NCBI GenBank assembly: GCA_964618555.1 | Contig: CAZUBF010000001.1 | Coordinates: 1-64,000 of the forward strand | Origin: Calidifontimicrobium sp964618555 | GTDB lineage: Bacteria; Pseudomonadota; Gammaproteobacteria; Burkholderiales; Burkholderiaceae_C | Length of the DNA stretch: 64,000 nt | Reading direction: 5' to 3' | Shown: positions 50,802 to 59,918 of the stretch, piece by piece | Layout of the letters: every line of letters starts with the position of its first letter | Position numbering within the stretch: the first letter of the stretch is position 1 | Translations under genes and position numbers: made by a program | Notes under the pieces: generated by a model | Told to the model about the DNA's origin: nothing | Database searches by the model: none | The model's input: the letters and a program-made list of their open reading frames with translations, nothing else

Positions 50802-52532
50802 TCAGGGCGCCGCATCGTCGACGTTCGCGCTCAGCCAGGCGTCCAGCACGATCAGCGACCACACCCGAAACGCCAGCCGCTCGTCGCCCGCCACGTAGCG
50901 CCGTGCCCAGTCGACCATCGCCTGCACCGACAGCAGTGCCCGCGGTCGCCAGCGATCCGGGTCCAGGTGGGTGCGCACCAGGCGGTGCCCGTCGGCGCGC
51001 AGCATGCCGGCCAGCGGCACGTTGAACCCGTGCTTGGGCCGGTCCCACAGCGGCTGCGGCACGTGGCGCGCCAGCACGGCGCGCAGGATGCGCTTCGGCG
51101 CGCCCGGCGCGTCGCGGAAGTCGACACGCAGCCCTCGCACCAGCGCGCTCGCCTCGAGGCCGTGGAACGGATAGCGCACCGTCGCGCCGGTGGCGGCCAC
51201 CGCCTGCGTGAGCCGGTCGCAGGGCATCGCGTCGACGAGGGCCGAGTAGCGTTCGAAGTGGGCCGGGCGCGGGAACCGCGCGAACGTGCGGTAGAAGGTC
51301 GTGTGCGCGAACGACACGTCGTCGCCGCACAGCGCCTCGATCTCGCGGCGCGTGAAACCCTGCCAGCGGATCATCGTGTCGGCCGGGTGCTCGAAGTCGA
51401 CGATCGCCGCGTACCCGGCCAGCGCGGGCACGGCGCGCACCGCGCCGGCGATCGCCCGCCGCGCGGCCGGCGGCAGCAGGCTGGCGTACTGCACCGCCAG
51501 GCGCACGTGCCGCGGCGGCGTCGCACCGACCACCTCGTCGGCGCCGGTGCCGTCGAGCACCACGTCGTGGTGTTCGCGGCAGTGGTCGAACGCCAGCACC
51601 GAAGCGGGTGTGGCCGGGTCGGCCATCGGCTGGTCCATCGATGTCGCCATGCGCTCGAAGGCCTTCCCCAGTTCGGTGCCGGAGAAGCGCAGCACGTCGT
51701 GTCGCACCCCCAGGTGCTGCGCGATGCGTCGCGCGGCCGGCGACTCGTCCTGCGCGCCGTCGACGCCGACGGTGATCGCCTGCAGGTCCGGACGTTCGCG
51801 CGCCGCCAGCGCGCAGATCAGCGACGAGTCGACGCCCGAGCTGAGAAAGGCCGCGGGCCGGCGCGCGCCGTCCAGCCGCTGGCGGACGCTGCGCGCGAGC
51901 GCGGCCTCGACCGCGTCGACCGCCGCGTCGAATTGCGTGGGCGGCTGCAGCGCGTCGGGCGCCGGCGGTGGCTGCACGGCGACGCCTGCTGCCGTGCAAC
52001 GCAGCACCTGCCCCGCCTCGAGCGCGTGCACCCCTTCGAACAACGTGTGCGGCGCGGCGATGTCGCCGAAGCGCAGGTACTCGTGCAGCGATCGCCGCGC
52101 CACGCGCCGGCCGACCTGCGGCAGCTCCATCAACGCATGCAGCCGCGTGGCGAAGGCCAGCGCCCCCGGCCCGGTGGCGGACCAGTACAGGCTGCGCAGG
52201 CCGGTGGGGTCGCGGTACAGCAGCAGTTCGTCGCCGTCGAGCAGCGCCAGCGCGAACTCGCCGTCCAGCCGCGGCAGGCACTCCGTCGACCATCGCCGCC
52301 ACCCCGCCAGCACCACGGCGGCCGGCGACGCGGCGTCGATCCGCAGTTGCCGCCGCAGCCCGTCGAGCCCGTACAGCTCACCGTCGAGAGCCACCGTGCA
52401 CGAACCCTGCGTCGCGAACGAGGTGCCGGACCCGCCGCCACGCGCCGACGCCGCCGCGACGATCGGATGCACCTGGCCGCCGGCCGCCGATCCTGTGCGG
52501 CGCGCATCGCACCAGCCACGAAACCCGGTCAT
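50802..52532 (-). CDS. Asparagine synthase-like protein lacking the Cys2 nucleophile
   Basis: A 576-residue class II amidotransferase-like protein. The start MTGFRGW aligns with the usual MCGI-x-G, with Thr in place of the nucleophilic Cys2, so the glutaminase half should be inactive. Remaining N-terminal features (ALDGELYGLDG, LDGEFALALLD, YRDPTGLRSLYW) are kept. The synthetase half has a P-loop SSGVDSS (one substitution from SGGVDSS) and DGTGADEV. It may use free ammonia or another amine, or form amide or lactam bonds like beta-lactam synthetase relatives. It probably opens or closes the minus-strand run with the type I secretion genes (41-base gap). Substrate unknown. Confidence 0.85.
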   Translation of the reverse strand: MTGFRGWCDARRTGSAAGGQVHPIVAAASARGGGSGTSFATQGSCTVALDGELYGLDGLRRQLRIDAASPAAVVLAGWRRWSTECLPRLDGEFALALLDGDELLLYRDPTGLRSLYWSATGPGALAFATRLHALMELPQVGRRVARRSLHEYLRFGDIAAPHTLFEGVHALEAGQVLRCTAAGVAVQPPPAPDALQPPTQFDAAVDAVEAALARSVRQRLDGARRPAAFLSSGVDSSLICALAARERPDLQAITVGVDGAQDESPAARRIAQHLGVRHDVLRFSGTELGKAFERMATSMDQPMADPATPASVLAFDHCREHHDVVLDGTGADEVVGATPPRHVRLAVQYASLLPPAARRAIAGAVRAVPALAGYAAIVDFEHPADTMIRWQGFTRREIEALCGDDVSFAHTTFYRTFARFPRPAHFERYSALVDAMPCDRLTQAVAATGATVRYPFHGLEASALVRGLRVDFRDAPGAPKRILRAVLARHVPQPLWDRPKHGFNVPLAGMLRADGHRLVRTHLDPDRWRPRALLSVQAMVDWARRYVAGDERLAFRVWSLIVLDAWLSANVDDAAP

Positions 52533-52572
52533 CGGCGGCAAGCGTCGGGGTCGGCGCCGGGCATCGTCGACG

Positions 52573-53919
52573 CTACGGCTCGGTGAACGCCTTGCGCATC
52601 GAGTCGGTCAGCGGCTGCAGCAGGTAGTCCAGCGCGCTGCGCGGCCGCGTCTCGATGAACATCGTCGCCGGCATGCCGGGGGCGAGGCGCCGCGGCAGGT
52701 CGCGCGTCGACTCGGCGTCGACGGTGGCGTGCACCAGATAGTGCGCCACCGGCACGCCGTCGACTTCGCGGGTCAGGCTGTCGCCCGACAGGTACGTCAC
52801 CTGGCCGCTCAGCAACGGCGTGCTGCGCTGCTTGAACGCGGTGATCTGCACGCTCACCGGCAGCCCGATCGCCAGGTCCGCGACGTCCTCGGGCCGCACC
52901 CGGCCTTCGACGAGCAGGGTCGGCTCGGCGGGCACGATCTCCAGCAACACCTCGCCGGGGGCGATCACAGCGCCCGGGGCGTGCACGCGCAGGCCGACCA
53001 CCTCGCCGGCCACCGGCGCCTGCACGGCGCGGCGGTCGAGCGCCTGGGTCATCGGGCGCAGGCGCTCGCGCAGCTCGATCACGCGGCGGTTGGCCTCGGT
53101 GTACTCGTCGGAGGCGCGCTTGACGTAGTCGTCCTGCAGCGCGATCACCCTCAGGTCGAGCTCGACGAGCTTCTGCTGCGCCTTGGCCAGCTCGGCGACG
53201 TACTCGCCGCGCTGCTCGTCCTTGTCGGCCAGCGCGCGCTCGAGCGTCATCAGCCGCGTCTGCTGCACGAACTCGCGCCGGTACAGGTCGCGGTTCATCT
53301 CGAGTTCGCGCTCGAGCAGGCGGCGGTTCGTGTCGGCCGCGGCGATCTGCGAGCGCAGCCCGTCGATCTCGGCGCGCACCTGGGCGGCCTGGCTGCGCAG
53401 CAGCGCGGTCTGGCCCTGCCACTGCCGGCGGCGCGCGGCGAACAGCTCCGACTCGGCGCGCAGCAGCGACCGCGCCTTGTGCCCCGGCTGCGCGCGCGCC
53501 TCCAGTTCGGGCGGGAACTGCGGCCGCGGCTGCATCCGCCGCTCGGCATCGGCGCGGGTGGCACGGGCCAGCTCGGCGTCCATCTGGTCCTGCAGCGCCT
53601 GCACGCCGGCGTCGGCCTGCACCTCCTCTAGCTGCATCAGCACCTGTCCCTGCTCGACGCGGTCGCCGCTGCGCACCAGCACGCGGCTGACGATCCCGCC
53701 CTCGAGGTGCTGCACCGGGCGGCGGTAATCCTCGACGATCAGCGACGCCGGCACCACGACGGCGCTAGACAGCGGCGCCAGCGCGAGCCACGCGAACCCG
53801 CCGCCGAACAGCACCGCGATCGCCAGCGCGCCGACGCGCCCGATGCGCGCCCCGCGCACGAAAGGGTCGTCGGCGCGGTCGACGCCGGCAGGCGGTGCGG
53901 ACGCGGGGGCGGTGTTCAT
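52573..53919 (-). CDS. Type I secretion periplasmic adaptor, HlyD family
   Basis: A 448-residue membrane fusion protein: N-terminal membrane segment (ALAIAVLFGGGFAWLALAPLSS), lipoyl half (VQHLEGGIVSRVLVRSGDRVEQGQVLMQLE), long coiled-coil hairpin rich in Arg, Gln and Glu, second lipoyl half (VQAPVAGEVVGLRVHAPGAVIAPGEVLLEIVP) and beta-barrel (LVEGRVRPEDVADLAIGLPVSVQITAF). It belongs to the HlyD/PrtE group that bridges the ABC exporter encoded upstream to a TolC-like channel. No TolC gene is in the window. Confidence 0.94.
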   Translation of the reverse strand: MNTAPASAPPAGVDRADDPFVRGARIGRVGALAIAVLFGGGFAWLALAPLSSAVVVPASLIVEDYRRPVQHLEGGIVSRVLVRSGDRVEQGQVLMQLEEVQADAGVQALQDQMDAELARATRADAERRMQPRPQFPPELEARAQPGHKARSLLRAESELFAARRRQWQGQTALLRSQAAQVRAEIDGLRSQIAAADTNRRLLERELEMNRDLYRREFVQQTRLMTLERALADKDEQRGEYVAELAKAQQKLVELDLRVIALQDDYVKRASDEYTEANRRVIELRERLRPMTQALDRRAVQAPVAGEVVGLRVHAPGAVIAPGEVLLEIVPAEPTLLVEGRVRPEDVADLAIGLPVSVQITAFKQRSTPLLSGQVTYLSGDSLTREVDGVPVAHYLVHATVDAESTRDLPRRLAPGMPATMFIETRPRSALDYLLQPLTDSMRKAFTEP

Positions 53920-53935
53920 CGGGCTGTCGCGCGCT

Positions 53936-55627
53936 TCATGTGGCCGGCGCCGGCTGCGCCTCGCGCACCGGCCGGCCCGACACTTTCGCCAGCACCTCGT
54001 CGCGCGCGCCGAAGGCGGCCACGCCGCCGGCGTGCAGCACCAGCACGCGGTCGGCGTCGGCCAGCAGCGACGGCTTGTGCGTGACGAACACCACCGTGCT
54101 GCCCATCGCCTTCAGCGCGCGGATCGCGGCCACCAGCGCCGCCTCGCCGTCGGTGTCGAGGTTCGAGTTGGGTTCGTCGAGCACGACGAGCTTCGGCCAC
54201 CCGAACAGCGCACGCGCCAGCCCGATGCGCTGCCGCTGCCCGCCGCTGAGCACCGTTCCCGCGTCGCCGATCAACGTGTCGTAGCCGCCCGGCAGCTTGA
54301 GGATCATCTCGTGCGCGCCGGCCAGCGTCGCCGCGGCCACCACCGCCTGCGAGCTCTGCGGCATCGGCCCCATGCGCGCGATGTTCTCGGCCACCGTGCC
54401 GGCGAGCAGCTCGACGTCCTGCGGCAGGTAGCCCACGTGCGGCGCCAGCGCCTCGCGCGGCCAGTCCGCCACGTCGGCGCCGTCAAGCCGCACGCAGCCC
54501 GACTGGGGCCGCCACAGCCCCAGCAGGGCGCGAAGCAGCGTCGACTTGCCTGCCGCGCTGGGGCCGATGACGGCGACGCACTCGCCGGCGGCGACGTCGA
54601 ACGACACGCCCTTGAGCACCGGCGGTCGGTCGCCTGCCGGGGCCACCACGACACGCTCGACGGACACCGCGCCGCGAGGCGCGGGCAGCTCGAGCGCCGC
54701 CGCCGGGGGCTGCGGGCGATCGACCAGCGCCGCGAGCCGGGCGTACGCCCCCCGCGCGTCGACGAATCCGCGCCACCCCGCAATGGCCAGCTCGAGCGGC
54801 GCGGTGGCGCGCGCCAGCAGGATGGTCGCGGCGATCATCGTGCCCGCGCTCAGGTGCTGCGTGATCACGAGGTACGCGCCGAGCCCCAGCATGGCGACCT
54901 GCAGCAGCTGCCGCAGCCCCTTGGACGTCGCGACGATGCTGCCGGAGCGGTCGCTGGCCTGCGACTGCGCGCGCAGCACCTCGTCGTTGCGCGCCGACCA
55001 GCGTGCGATCACCGCGCCGCGCATGCCCATCGCCTCGACCGCCTCGGCCTGGCGCACCGCGGCATCGGCGTCGCGCCCGGCCTGGCGCGCCAGCGCGCCG
55101 GCCTGTTGCAGCAGCGGCCGGGTGCGGCGCTCGTCGAGCAGCGCCAGCGCGAGCAGCACCAGCATGCCCAGCAGCGCGGTGGCACCCAGCCAGGGGTGGA
55201 TCGCGAAGATGATCGCCAGGAAGACCAGGCTCCACGGCGCGTCGAAGAACGCGAACAGGCCCGAGCCGGTCACGTACTGGCGCAGCGTGGCCACGTCGCG
55301 CACCGCGCCGGCGTGGCGCTCGCCGCCCGGCTGCGCGGAGCGCGCGAACACCTCGCCCAGCGCCTGCGCGCCGAGCAGCCGGTCGAGCGCGACGCTGGCC
55401 TGCACCAGCACGCGCGAGCGCAGCATCTCGAGGCCGACGTAGACGGCGTAGACGAACGCGGCGCCGAGCGTCAGCATCGCCAGCGTGGGCAGGCTGCGCG
55501 AGGCCAGCACCCGGTCGTACACCTGCAGCATGTACAGCGGCAGCGTCAGCATCGCCAGGTTGACGAACAGGCTGAACAGCCACGCGTAGCGGAAGAAGAA
55601 CGCCGTGCGGCGCAGCACCTGCTTCAC
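53936..55627 (-). CDS. Type I secretion permease/ATPase, PrtD-like
   Basis: A 563-residue ABC exporter half-transporter. The N-terminal six-helix domain begins RTAFFFRYAWLFSLFVNLAMLTLPLYMLQVYDRVL, typical of the PrtD group without C39 peptidase. The ATPase has Walker A GPSAAGKST (about residue 355), signature LSGGQRQRIGLARAL, Walker B LVVLDEPNSNLD and switch His in VFVTHKPSLL. It exports an uncleaved protein with a C-terminal signal in its family. Sixteen bases separate it from the HlyD gene. No obvious RTX-type cargo is encoded nearby. Confidence 0.95.
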   Translation of the reverse strand: MKQVLRRTAFFFRYAWLFSLFVNLAMLTLPLYMLQVYDRVLASRSLPTLAMLTLGAAFVYAVYVGLEMLRSRVLVQASVALDRLLGAQALGEVFARSAQPGGERHAGAVRDVATLRQYVTGSGLFAFFDAPWSLVFLAIIFAIHPWLGATALLGMLVLLALALLDERRTRPLLQQAGALARQAGRDADAAVRQAEAVEAMGMRGAVIARWSARNDEVLRAQSQASDRSGSIVATSKGLRQLLQVAMLGLGAYLVITQHLSAGTMIAATILLARATAPLELAIAGWRGFVDARGAYARLAALVDRPQPPAAALELPAPRGAVSVERVVVAPAGDRPPVLKGVSFDVAAGECVAVIGPSAAGKSTLLRALLGLWRPQSGCVRLDGADVADWPREALAPHVGYLPQDVELLAGTVAENIARMGPMPQSSQAVVAAATLAGAHEMILKLPGGYDTLIGDAGTVLSGGQRQRIGLARALFGWPKLVVLDEPNSNLDTDGEAALVAAIRALKAMGSTVVFVTHKPSLLADADRVLVLHAGGVAAFGARDEVLAKVSGRPVREAQPAPAT

Positions 55628-55732
55628 ACGGCCGCTCCCGTGCAGCAGCGGCGACGTGCGTGCCGGGTTCGCGAGCCCATCGTCGTGGCAGGCCTGTGCG
55701 CGACGGCGCTATCGGGGCGCAACCGCGTGGCC

Positions 55733-56149
55733 TCAGTAGCGCCGCCCGCCAGGCACGCCCGTCAGCATCGTGGCCGCGCGCGCCTTGCCGGTCTCGGCTT
55801 CGGCGGTCAGCGCGAAGTCCTTCGGCCACCGTGCCAGCACGTAGTTGAACTCGTTGATCGCCTGCTGCAGGTAGTAACGCTTCGTGTTGCGGTCCACCGT
55901 GACCATCGACCGGTTCAGCAGGTTCAGGCCGACGCAGTGGTGGTGGATGTGCAGATAGTGCTTGGTCCCCAACCGTCGAGCGAAAGCCTGGCGGGCGGCC
56001 TGGTCCTCGCCGAACCGCGCCTGGCAGTAGTCGGGCAACGCCGCCAGTTCGAGCGGGGTCGGGCGGCCGGACGGCATCTGTTTCGCGTCCGCCGCGGTCG
56101 CCATCAGCGCGAGCGTCGCGATGGCGGTCAGGGCTTTCCAGTGCTTCAT
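55733..56149 (-). CDS. Small secreted protein with HHHC motif, exosortase-locus type
   Basis: A 138-residue protein with a Sec signal peptide (MKHWKALTAIATLALMATAADA). The mature part contains LPDYCQARFGE, then HYLHIHHHCVGLNLLNRS and YYLQQAINEFNYVLARWP, a TPR-like helix pair at the end. I recall similar LPxYC / HHxC-GLN proteins near exosortase A loci; the function is unknown. The His and Cys residues could bind a metal or haem, but no CxxCH is present. GAGGAG lies eight bases before the ATG. Confidence 0.75.
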   Translation of the reverse strand: MKHWKALTAIATLALMATAADAKQMPSGRPTPLELAALPDYCQARFGEDQAARQAFARRLGTKHYLHIHHHCVGLNLLNRSMVTVDRNTKRYYLQQAINEFNYVLARWPKDFALTAEAETGKARAATMLTGVPGGRRY

Positions 56150-56231
56150 GGTCGTCACTCCTCTTCGGCAACAGGCGTGTGGTGCCGCCGGGGCGCCACC
56201 CGGCCGCGCAAGGTCGGCCCGCACGCCGCGT

Positions 56232-57701
56232 TCACGCGAACCGCCTGCGCAGGGCCAGCATCGCGCTGCGCCAGCGGGCGGCCTCCGACTCGATGCCGGC
56301 GACGGGCAGGAACAGGAACGCCGGTGCGTACACCGCGGCGCCCACCGCCGTCATGCCGACGAGGTAGACCAGCGGCGCGGCCTCCTTGTAGGGCGCCAGC
56401 ACCAGGTGCGCCGCCGCCAGCGCCGCGGTCAGCAGCGCATTGAGCACGATCGCCGGGCGCAGTGCGCGCAGCAGGTCGCGCCAGCGCGAGCGCAGCAGCC
56501 CCTGCGCCAGCACGTACAGCCAGCCCATGGTCAGCACGTGCGTCGCGACGATGGTCCAGGCCACGCCCTCCAGACCCCAGCGCAGCGCGAAGAAGCAGGT
56601 GACGACGGCGAACACCAGCGCGCCGGTCTGCGCCACCATCTCGCTGCCGATGCGGTTCTGCGCCTGCAGCACCAGGCTGGCCGGCCGGCCGATCGGCAGC
56701 ACGAAGCCGGCCACGGCCATGATCTGCACCGGCACCACGGCCTGCATCCACTTCGGGCCGTACAGCACGTGCACCAGCGGCTCGGCCAGCCACAGCACGC
56801 CCACCAGCAGGGGGCTGATGTACACGCTCAGCAGCGTGATGGTGCGGTAGAAGAGGTACTTGGTCTGGTCCAGGTCTTCCTGCACCTTGCTCATGGCGCG
56901 GAACACCACCGGGCCCGTGGCCGGCGTGATGAAGCGGTTGGGCAGGCGCGCCAGGCTCTCGGCGCGGGTGAGCAGGCCCAGGTCGACCGGGCCCGAGCTC
57001 TTGCTGATCATCAGGTACACCGCTTGCACGCGGATGTAGCTGATCAGCTCGGCCAGCGTGATCTTCACGCCGAAGCGGCTGTGCTTGCGCACCGTCTCGA
57101 CCTGCCAGCGCAGGCGCAGATGCAGCGGCACGATGAACGACAGCAGCACGTTGGTGGCGAAGGCGCCGACGATGCCCGAGAACACCAGGCTCCACACGCC
57201 CATACCGGTCCAGGCCATCGCCACGCTGACGATGCCCGTCAGCAGGCCGACGCTCAGCTCGATGATCGCGCGCTTGTCGAACAGCATGTGGCGGTTGAGC
57301 CAGGCGAAGCGGATCGACGCGAACGGCCGGATCACGAAGCTGATCGCCGTGACACGCAGCAAGTCGGTGTACAGCGGGTTGTCGAAGTAGCTGCCGACCA
57401 GCGGCGCCAGCAGGTAGAACGCTGCGTAGATCAGCGTGCCCATCAGCAGCTGCAGCGTGAACACGGCGTTGAACTCGTCGGTGGCGATCTCCTTGGCGCG
57501 GATCAGCGACTGCCCCAGCCCGCCGGCCGCCAGCATGCCGACGAACCCGGTGAACGCCTGCACGGTGACGAGCGCACCGAAGTCGGCCGGCACGAGCAGC
57601 CGTGCCAGCGCGATGCCGAACAGGAACTGCAGCACGTGGCTTCCCGTGTTGCCCAGGAAGGTCCACTTCACGCCGTGCCGGATGGTCTGGCCTAGATTCA
57701 T
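56232..57701 (-). CDS. Polysaccharide flippase (Wzx/RfbX-like, MOP superfamily)
   Basis: A 489-residue membrane protein of the polysaccharide biosynthesis/export MOP superfamily, subgroup resembling WzxC. MNLGQTIRHGVKWTFLGNTGSHVLQFLFGIALARLL and VPADFGALVTVQAF are typical starts; FASIRFAWLNRHMLFDKRAIIE and RAESLARLPNRFITPATGPVVFRAMS follow. About 12-14 hydrophobic segments are visible. It should flip the lipid-linked repeat unit across the inner membrane for the polymerase. The start ATG at 57701 begins at the conserved N-terminus. Divergent from the FG-GAP gene. Confidence 0.92.
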   Translation of the reverse strand: MNLGQTIRHGVKWTFLGNTGSHVLQFLFGIALARLLVPADFGALVTVQAFTGFVGMLAAGGLGQSLIRAKEIATDEFNAVFTLQLLMGTLIYAAFYLLAPLVGSYFDNPLYTDLLRVTAISFVIRPFASIRFAWLNRHMLFDKRAIIELSVGLLTGIVSVAMAWTGMGVWSLVFSGIVGAFATNVLLSFIVPLHLRLRWQVETVRKHSRFGVKITLAELISYIRVQAVYLMISKSSGPVDLGLLTRAESLARLPNRFITPATGPVVFRAMSKVQEDLDQTKYLFYRTITLLSVYISPLLVGVLWLAEPLVHVLYGPKWMQAVVPVQIMAVAGFVLPIGRPASLVLQAQNRIGSEMVAQTGALVFAVVTCFFALRWGLEGVAWTIVATHVLTMGWLYVLAQGLLRSRWRDLLRALRPAIVLNALLTAALAAAHLVLAPYKEAAPLVYLVGMTAVGAAVYAPAFLFLPVAGIESEAARWRSAMLALRRRFA

Positions 57702-57940
57702 GTCGAAGGGGGACACGCGCACCGGCACGCCCGCGTGCAGGTGCGCTGCGGGGTGCCGCAGCGCGCGATGATGCCCGTGTTGAACCTGCGTTTCGCGTTG
57801 AAACGTTCGCGGAATGCGGCACTCCTGCACGCAGGGGCTTCCACTATAGTGAATCGCTTTCTCGCATCGCAGCAACGGCCCCCGGGGCGGTCGGTGGTGC
57901 GCCGGCATCGGATCGTTGGACTGACGGGGGTTCGTTCGAA
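57702..57940. other. Divergent promoter region, flippase and FG-GAP genes
   Basis: 239 bases. A perfect palindrome CACTATAGTG (57844-57853) contains TATAGT, a plausible -10 for the plus-strand gene about 85 bases downstream, but no good -35 lies 16-18 bases before it. No gene is recognised. Confidence 0.4.
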
Positions 57941-59881
57941 GTGCGCAGATGGGGCATCGTCCTGGGCATCGCCTTGCTCGCCGGCGCGCTGGCGCTGTAC
58001 GGGACGCGGGGCCGTGACGCCGGGTTCGTCGCGCACGCGCTGCCGCAGCAGACCACCGACCGGCTGTTCGACGTCGGCGTCGTCGACGCCGACGGCGACG
58101 GCCACCTGGACGTCTACACCTCGAACCACCACTTCCGACAACTGCTCTGGCTGGGCGACGGCAAGGGCGGCTTTCGCGACGTGCTCAGCGACTGGCGGCT
58201 CGACCAGAGCCGCGACTTTCCGCTGGCCGAACTGTCCTTCGACACCCCGACGCCCGACCAGCCCGGTGTCTACGTGTTCTGGCGCGGCACGAACGTGGTC
58301 GTGCAGACGCACCGCAGCGCCAAGCTGGGCGCGTGGCGCGGCCGCATGCGCGTGCTCGACCCGGTGAAGGTGGCCGGCCCGGGCGCGTTCGACGTGCGCA
58401 AGACCGAGTTCCGCGACGGCCAGCGCGGCGGCACCGAGCTGGAGTTCGGCGCGACGGCCGACTCCCGACTGGTGTTGGTGCCCGGCGGGCAGGGCCTGCC
58501 GCTGCAGTTCGACTTCACGGGCAGCCTGCGCGCCGACCAGATCTTCGTCGGCCTCGGCAAGGTCTCGCCAAGAGCCACGCAGTTCTCGCTGGCGATGCAG
58601 GACCGTCACGCCCACGCCTGGGCCGACATCAACGACGACGGCGCGCTCGACCTGTTCATCACGCGCGGGGCGCTGTCGGGCACGTTGCCGACGCTGCCGG
58701 AACACGCGCGCAGCCAGGTGCGCGACGAGCTGTTCGTCACGCAGGGCGTCGGCAAGCTCGACGACGTGACCGTCGCGTCAGGCATCGAGAAGCGCGGCTG
58801 CTCGGGCCGGCACGCGAGCTGGGTCGACGTCGACGGCGACGGCTCGCTCGAGCTGTTCGTCAACTGCTACGACCGCGAGGCCGTCAGCGGCGACTTTCCC
58901 AAGCAGTTGTACCGGCGCGTCGGCCCGATGCGCTTCGAGGAGGTGGCGCACGAATTCGGGCTGGGGCTGCCCGACCAGCAGATCGGAAGCTACGCCTGGT
59001 TCGACGTCGACGGCGACGGCCGCGTCGACCTGCTCGCGTTCCAGGACGAGGGCCTGTTCCTGTACCGCAACGCGGGCGGGCGCTTCGAGCGCGAACTGGT
59101 GCAGCCGCTGGACTCGTCGCAGGCCGAGAAGATCGGCCACACGCGGGGCAACAGCTGGTTCTACGACGGCAAGATCAGCATCGGTGACCTCGACGGCGAC
59201 GGCGACTTCGACGCCTTCATGTCGTCCAAGCGAGGCCAGGTGCTGCTGCGCAACGACGGCGGCCGGCTGGTGCCGGTGGACCCGACGAGCGTCGGCCTGC
59301 CGCCCGAGTCGCTGATGGCGGTGCTGGTCGACTACGACAACGACGGCCGGCTCGACGTGCACCTGGTGCCGCACGGCCTGTACCGCCAGCGCCCCGACGG
59401 GCGATTCGAGCGCACCGGCTTGCTGGCGTTCGACCCCGCGCAGTACCAGGCCGCGCTGGTGAACTGGCTCGACGTCGACGGCGACGGCCGCCTGGACGTG
59501 CTGTTCGCCCTCAACCCCGACCCGGCGTTCCGACGCTGGTGGCAGTTCGGCGAGCGCAAGGTGCGGGGCAGCCAGTGGCAGTTGCTGGCGTACCGCAACA
59601 CCGTCGCCGCGCCGGGGTGGCTGGCGGTCGACCTGCAGGGCGTGCCGGGCAACCGCCAGGGCATCGGTGCCGTCGTCAGCGTGACCGCCGGCGGCGCGAC
59701 GCAGTCGCGCATCGCAGGTGCGGCCGAAGGCGCGTTCTTCTCGCAGGGGCACTACCGCACCTACTTCGGCCTGGGCGACCTGCAGCGCGTCGACGCCGTG
59801 CGCGTGCGCTGGCCCGACGGTGCGACCCAGGACCTCGGTGCGGTCGACGCCGGCCGCGTGCTGAAGGTGCAGCGGCGCTGA
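57941..59881 (+). CDS. CRTAC1-like FG-GAP/VCBS repeat protein with ASPIC/UnbV C-terminus
   Basis: A 646-residue exported protein. A basic start and a hydrophobic signal or anchor (WGIVLGIALLAGALAL) are followed by a beta-propeller built from FG-GAP repeats; seven calcium-type loops are visible (DADGDGHLD, DINDDGALD, DVDGDGSLE, DVDGDGRVD, DLDGDGDFD, DYDNDGRLD, DVDGDGRLD). The C-terminal VRVRWPDGATQDLGAV is the ASPIC/UnbV module. Such proteins bind glycans or act in the extracellular matrix. The start is GTG 57941, giving the signal peptide directly. It precedes an asparagine synthase-like gene by 37 bases. Confidence 0.88.
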   Translation: MRRWGIVLGIALLAGALALYGTRGRDAGFVAHALPQQTTDRLFDVGVVDADGDGHLDVYTSNHHFRQLLWLGDGKGGFRDVLSDWRLDQSRDFPLAELSFDTPTPDQPGVYVFWRGTNVVVQTHRSAKLGAWRGRMRVLDPVKVAGPGAFDVRKTEFRDGQRGGTELEFGATADSRLVLVPGGQGLPLQFDFTGSLRADQIFVGLGKVSPRATQFSLAMQDRHAHAWADINDDGALDLFITRGALSGTLPTLPEHARSQVRDELFVTQGVGKLDDVTVASGIEKRGCSGRHASWVDVDGDGSLELFVNCYDREAVSGDFPKQLYRRVGPMRFEEVAHEFGLGLPDQQIGSYAWFDVDGDGRVDLLAFQDEGLFLYRNAGGRFERELVQPLDSSQAEKIGHTRGNSWFYDGKISIGDLDGDGDFDAFMSSKRGQVLLRNDGGRLVPVDPTSVGLPPESLMAVLVDYDNDGRLDVHLVPHGLYRQRPDGRFERTGLLAFDPAQYQAALVNWLDVDGDGRLDVLFALNPDPAFRRWWQFGERKVRGSQWQLLAYRNTVAAPGWLAVDLQGVPGNRQGIGAVVSVTAGGATQSRIAGAAEGAFFSQGHYRTYFGLGDLQRVDAVRVRWPDGATQDLGAVDAGRVLKVQRR

Positions 59882-59918
59882 GCGCCCGGCCACCACGACC
59901 GGACACGAAAGGCACACG

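Noticed and set aside
57844..57853. Palindrome CACTATAGTG as operator
   Set aside because: Only ten bases and unpaired with any second site; recorded as a possible -10 element only.
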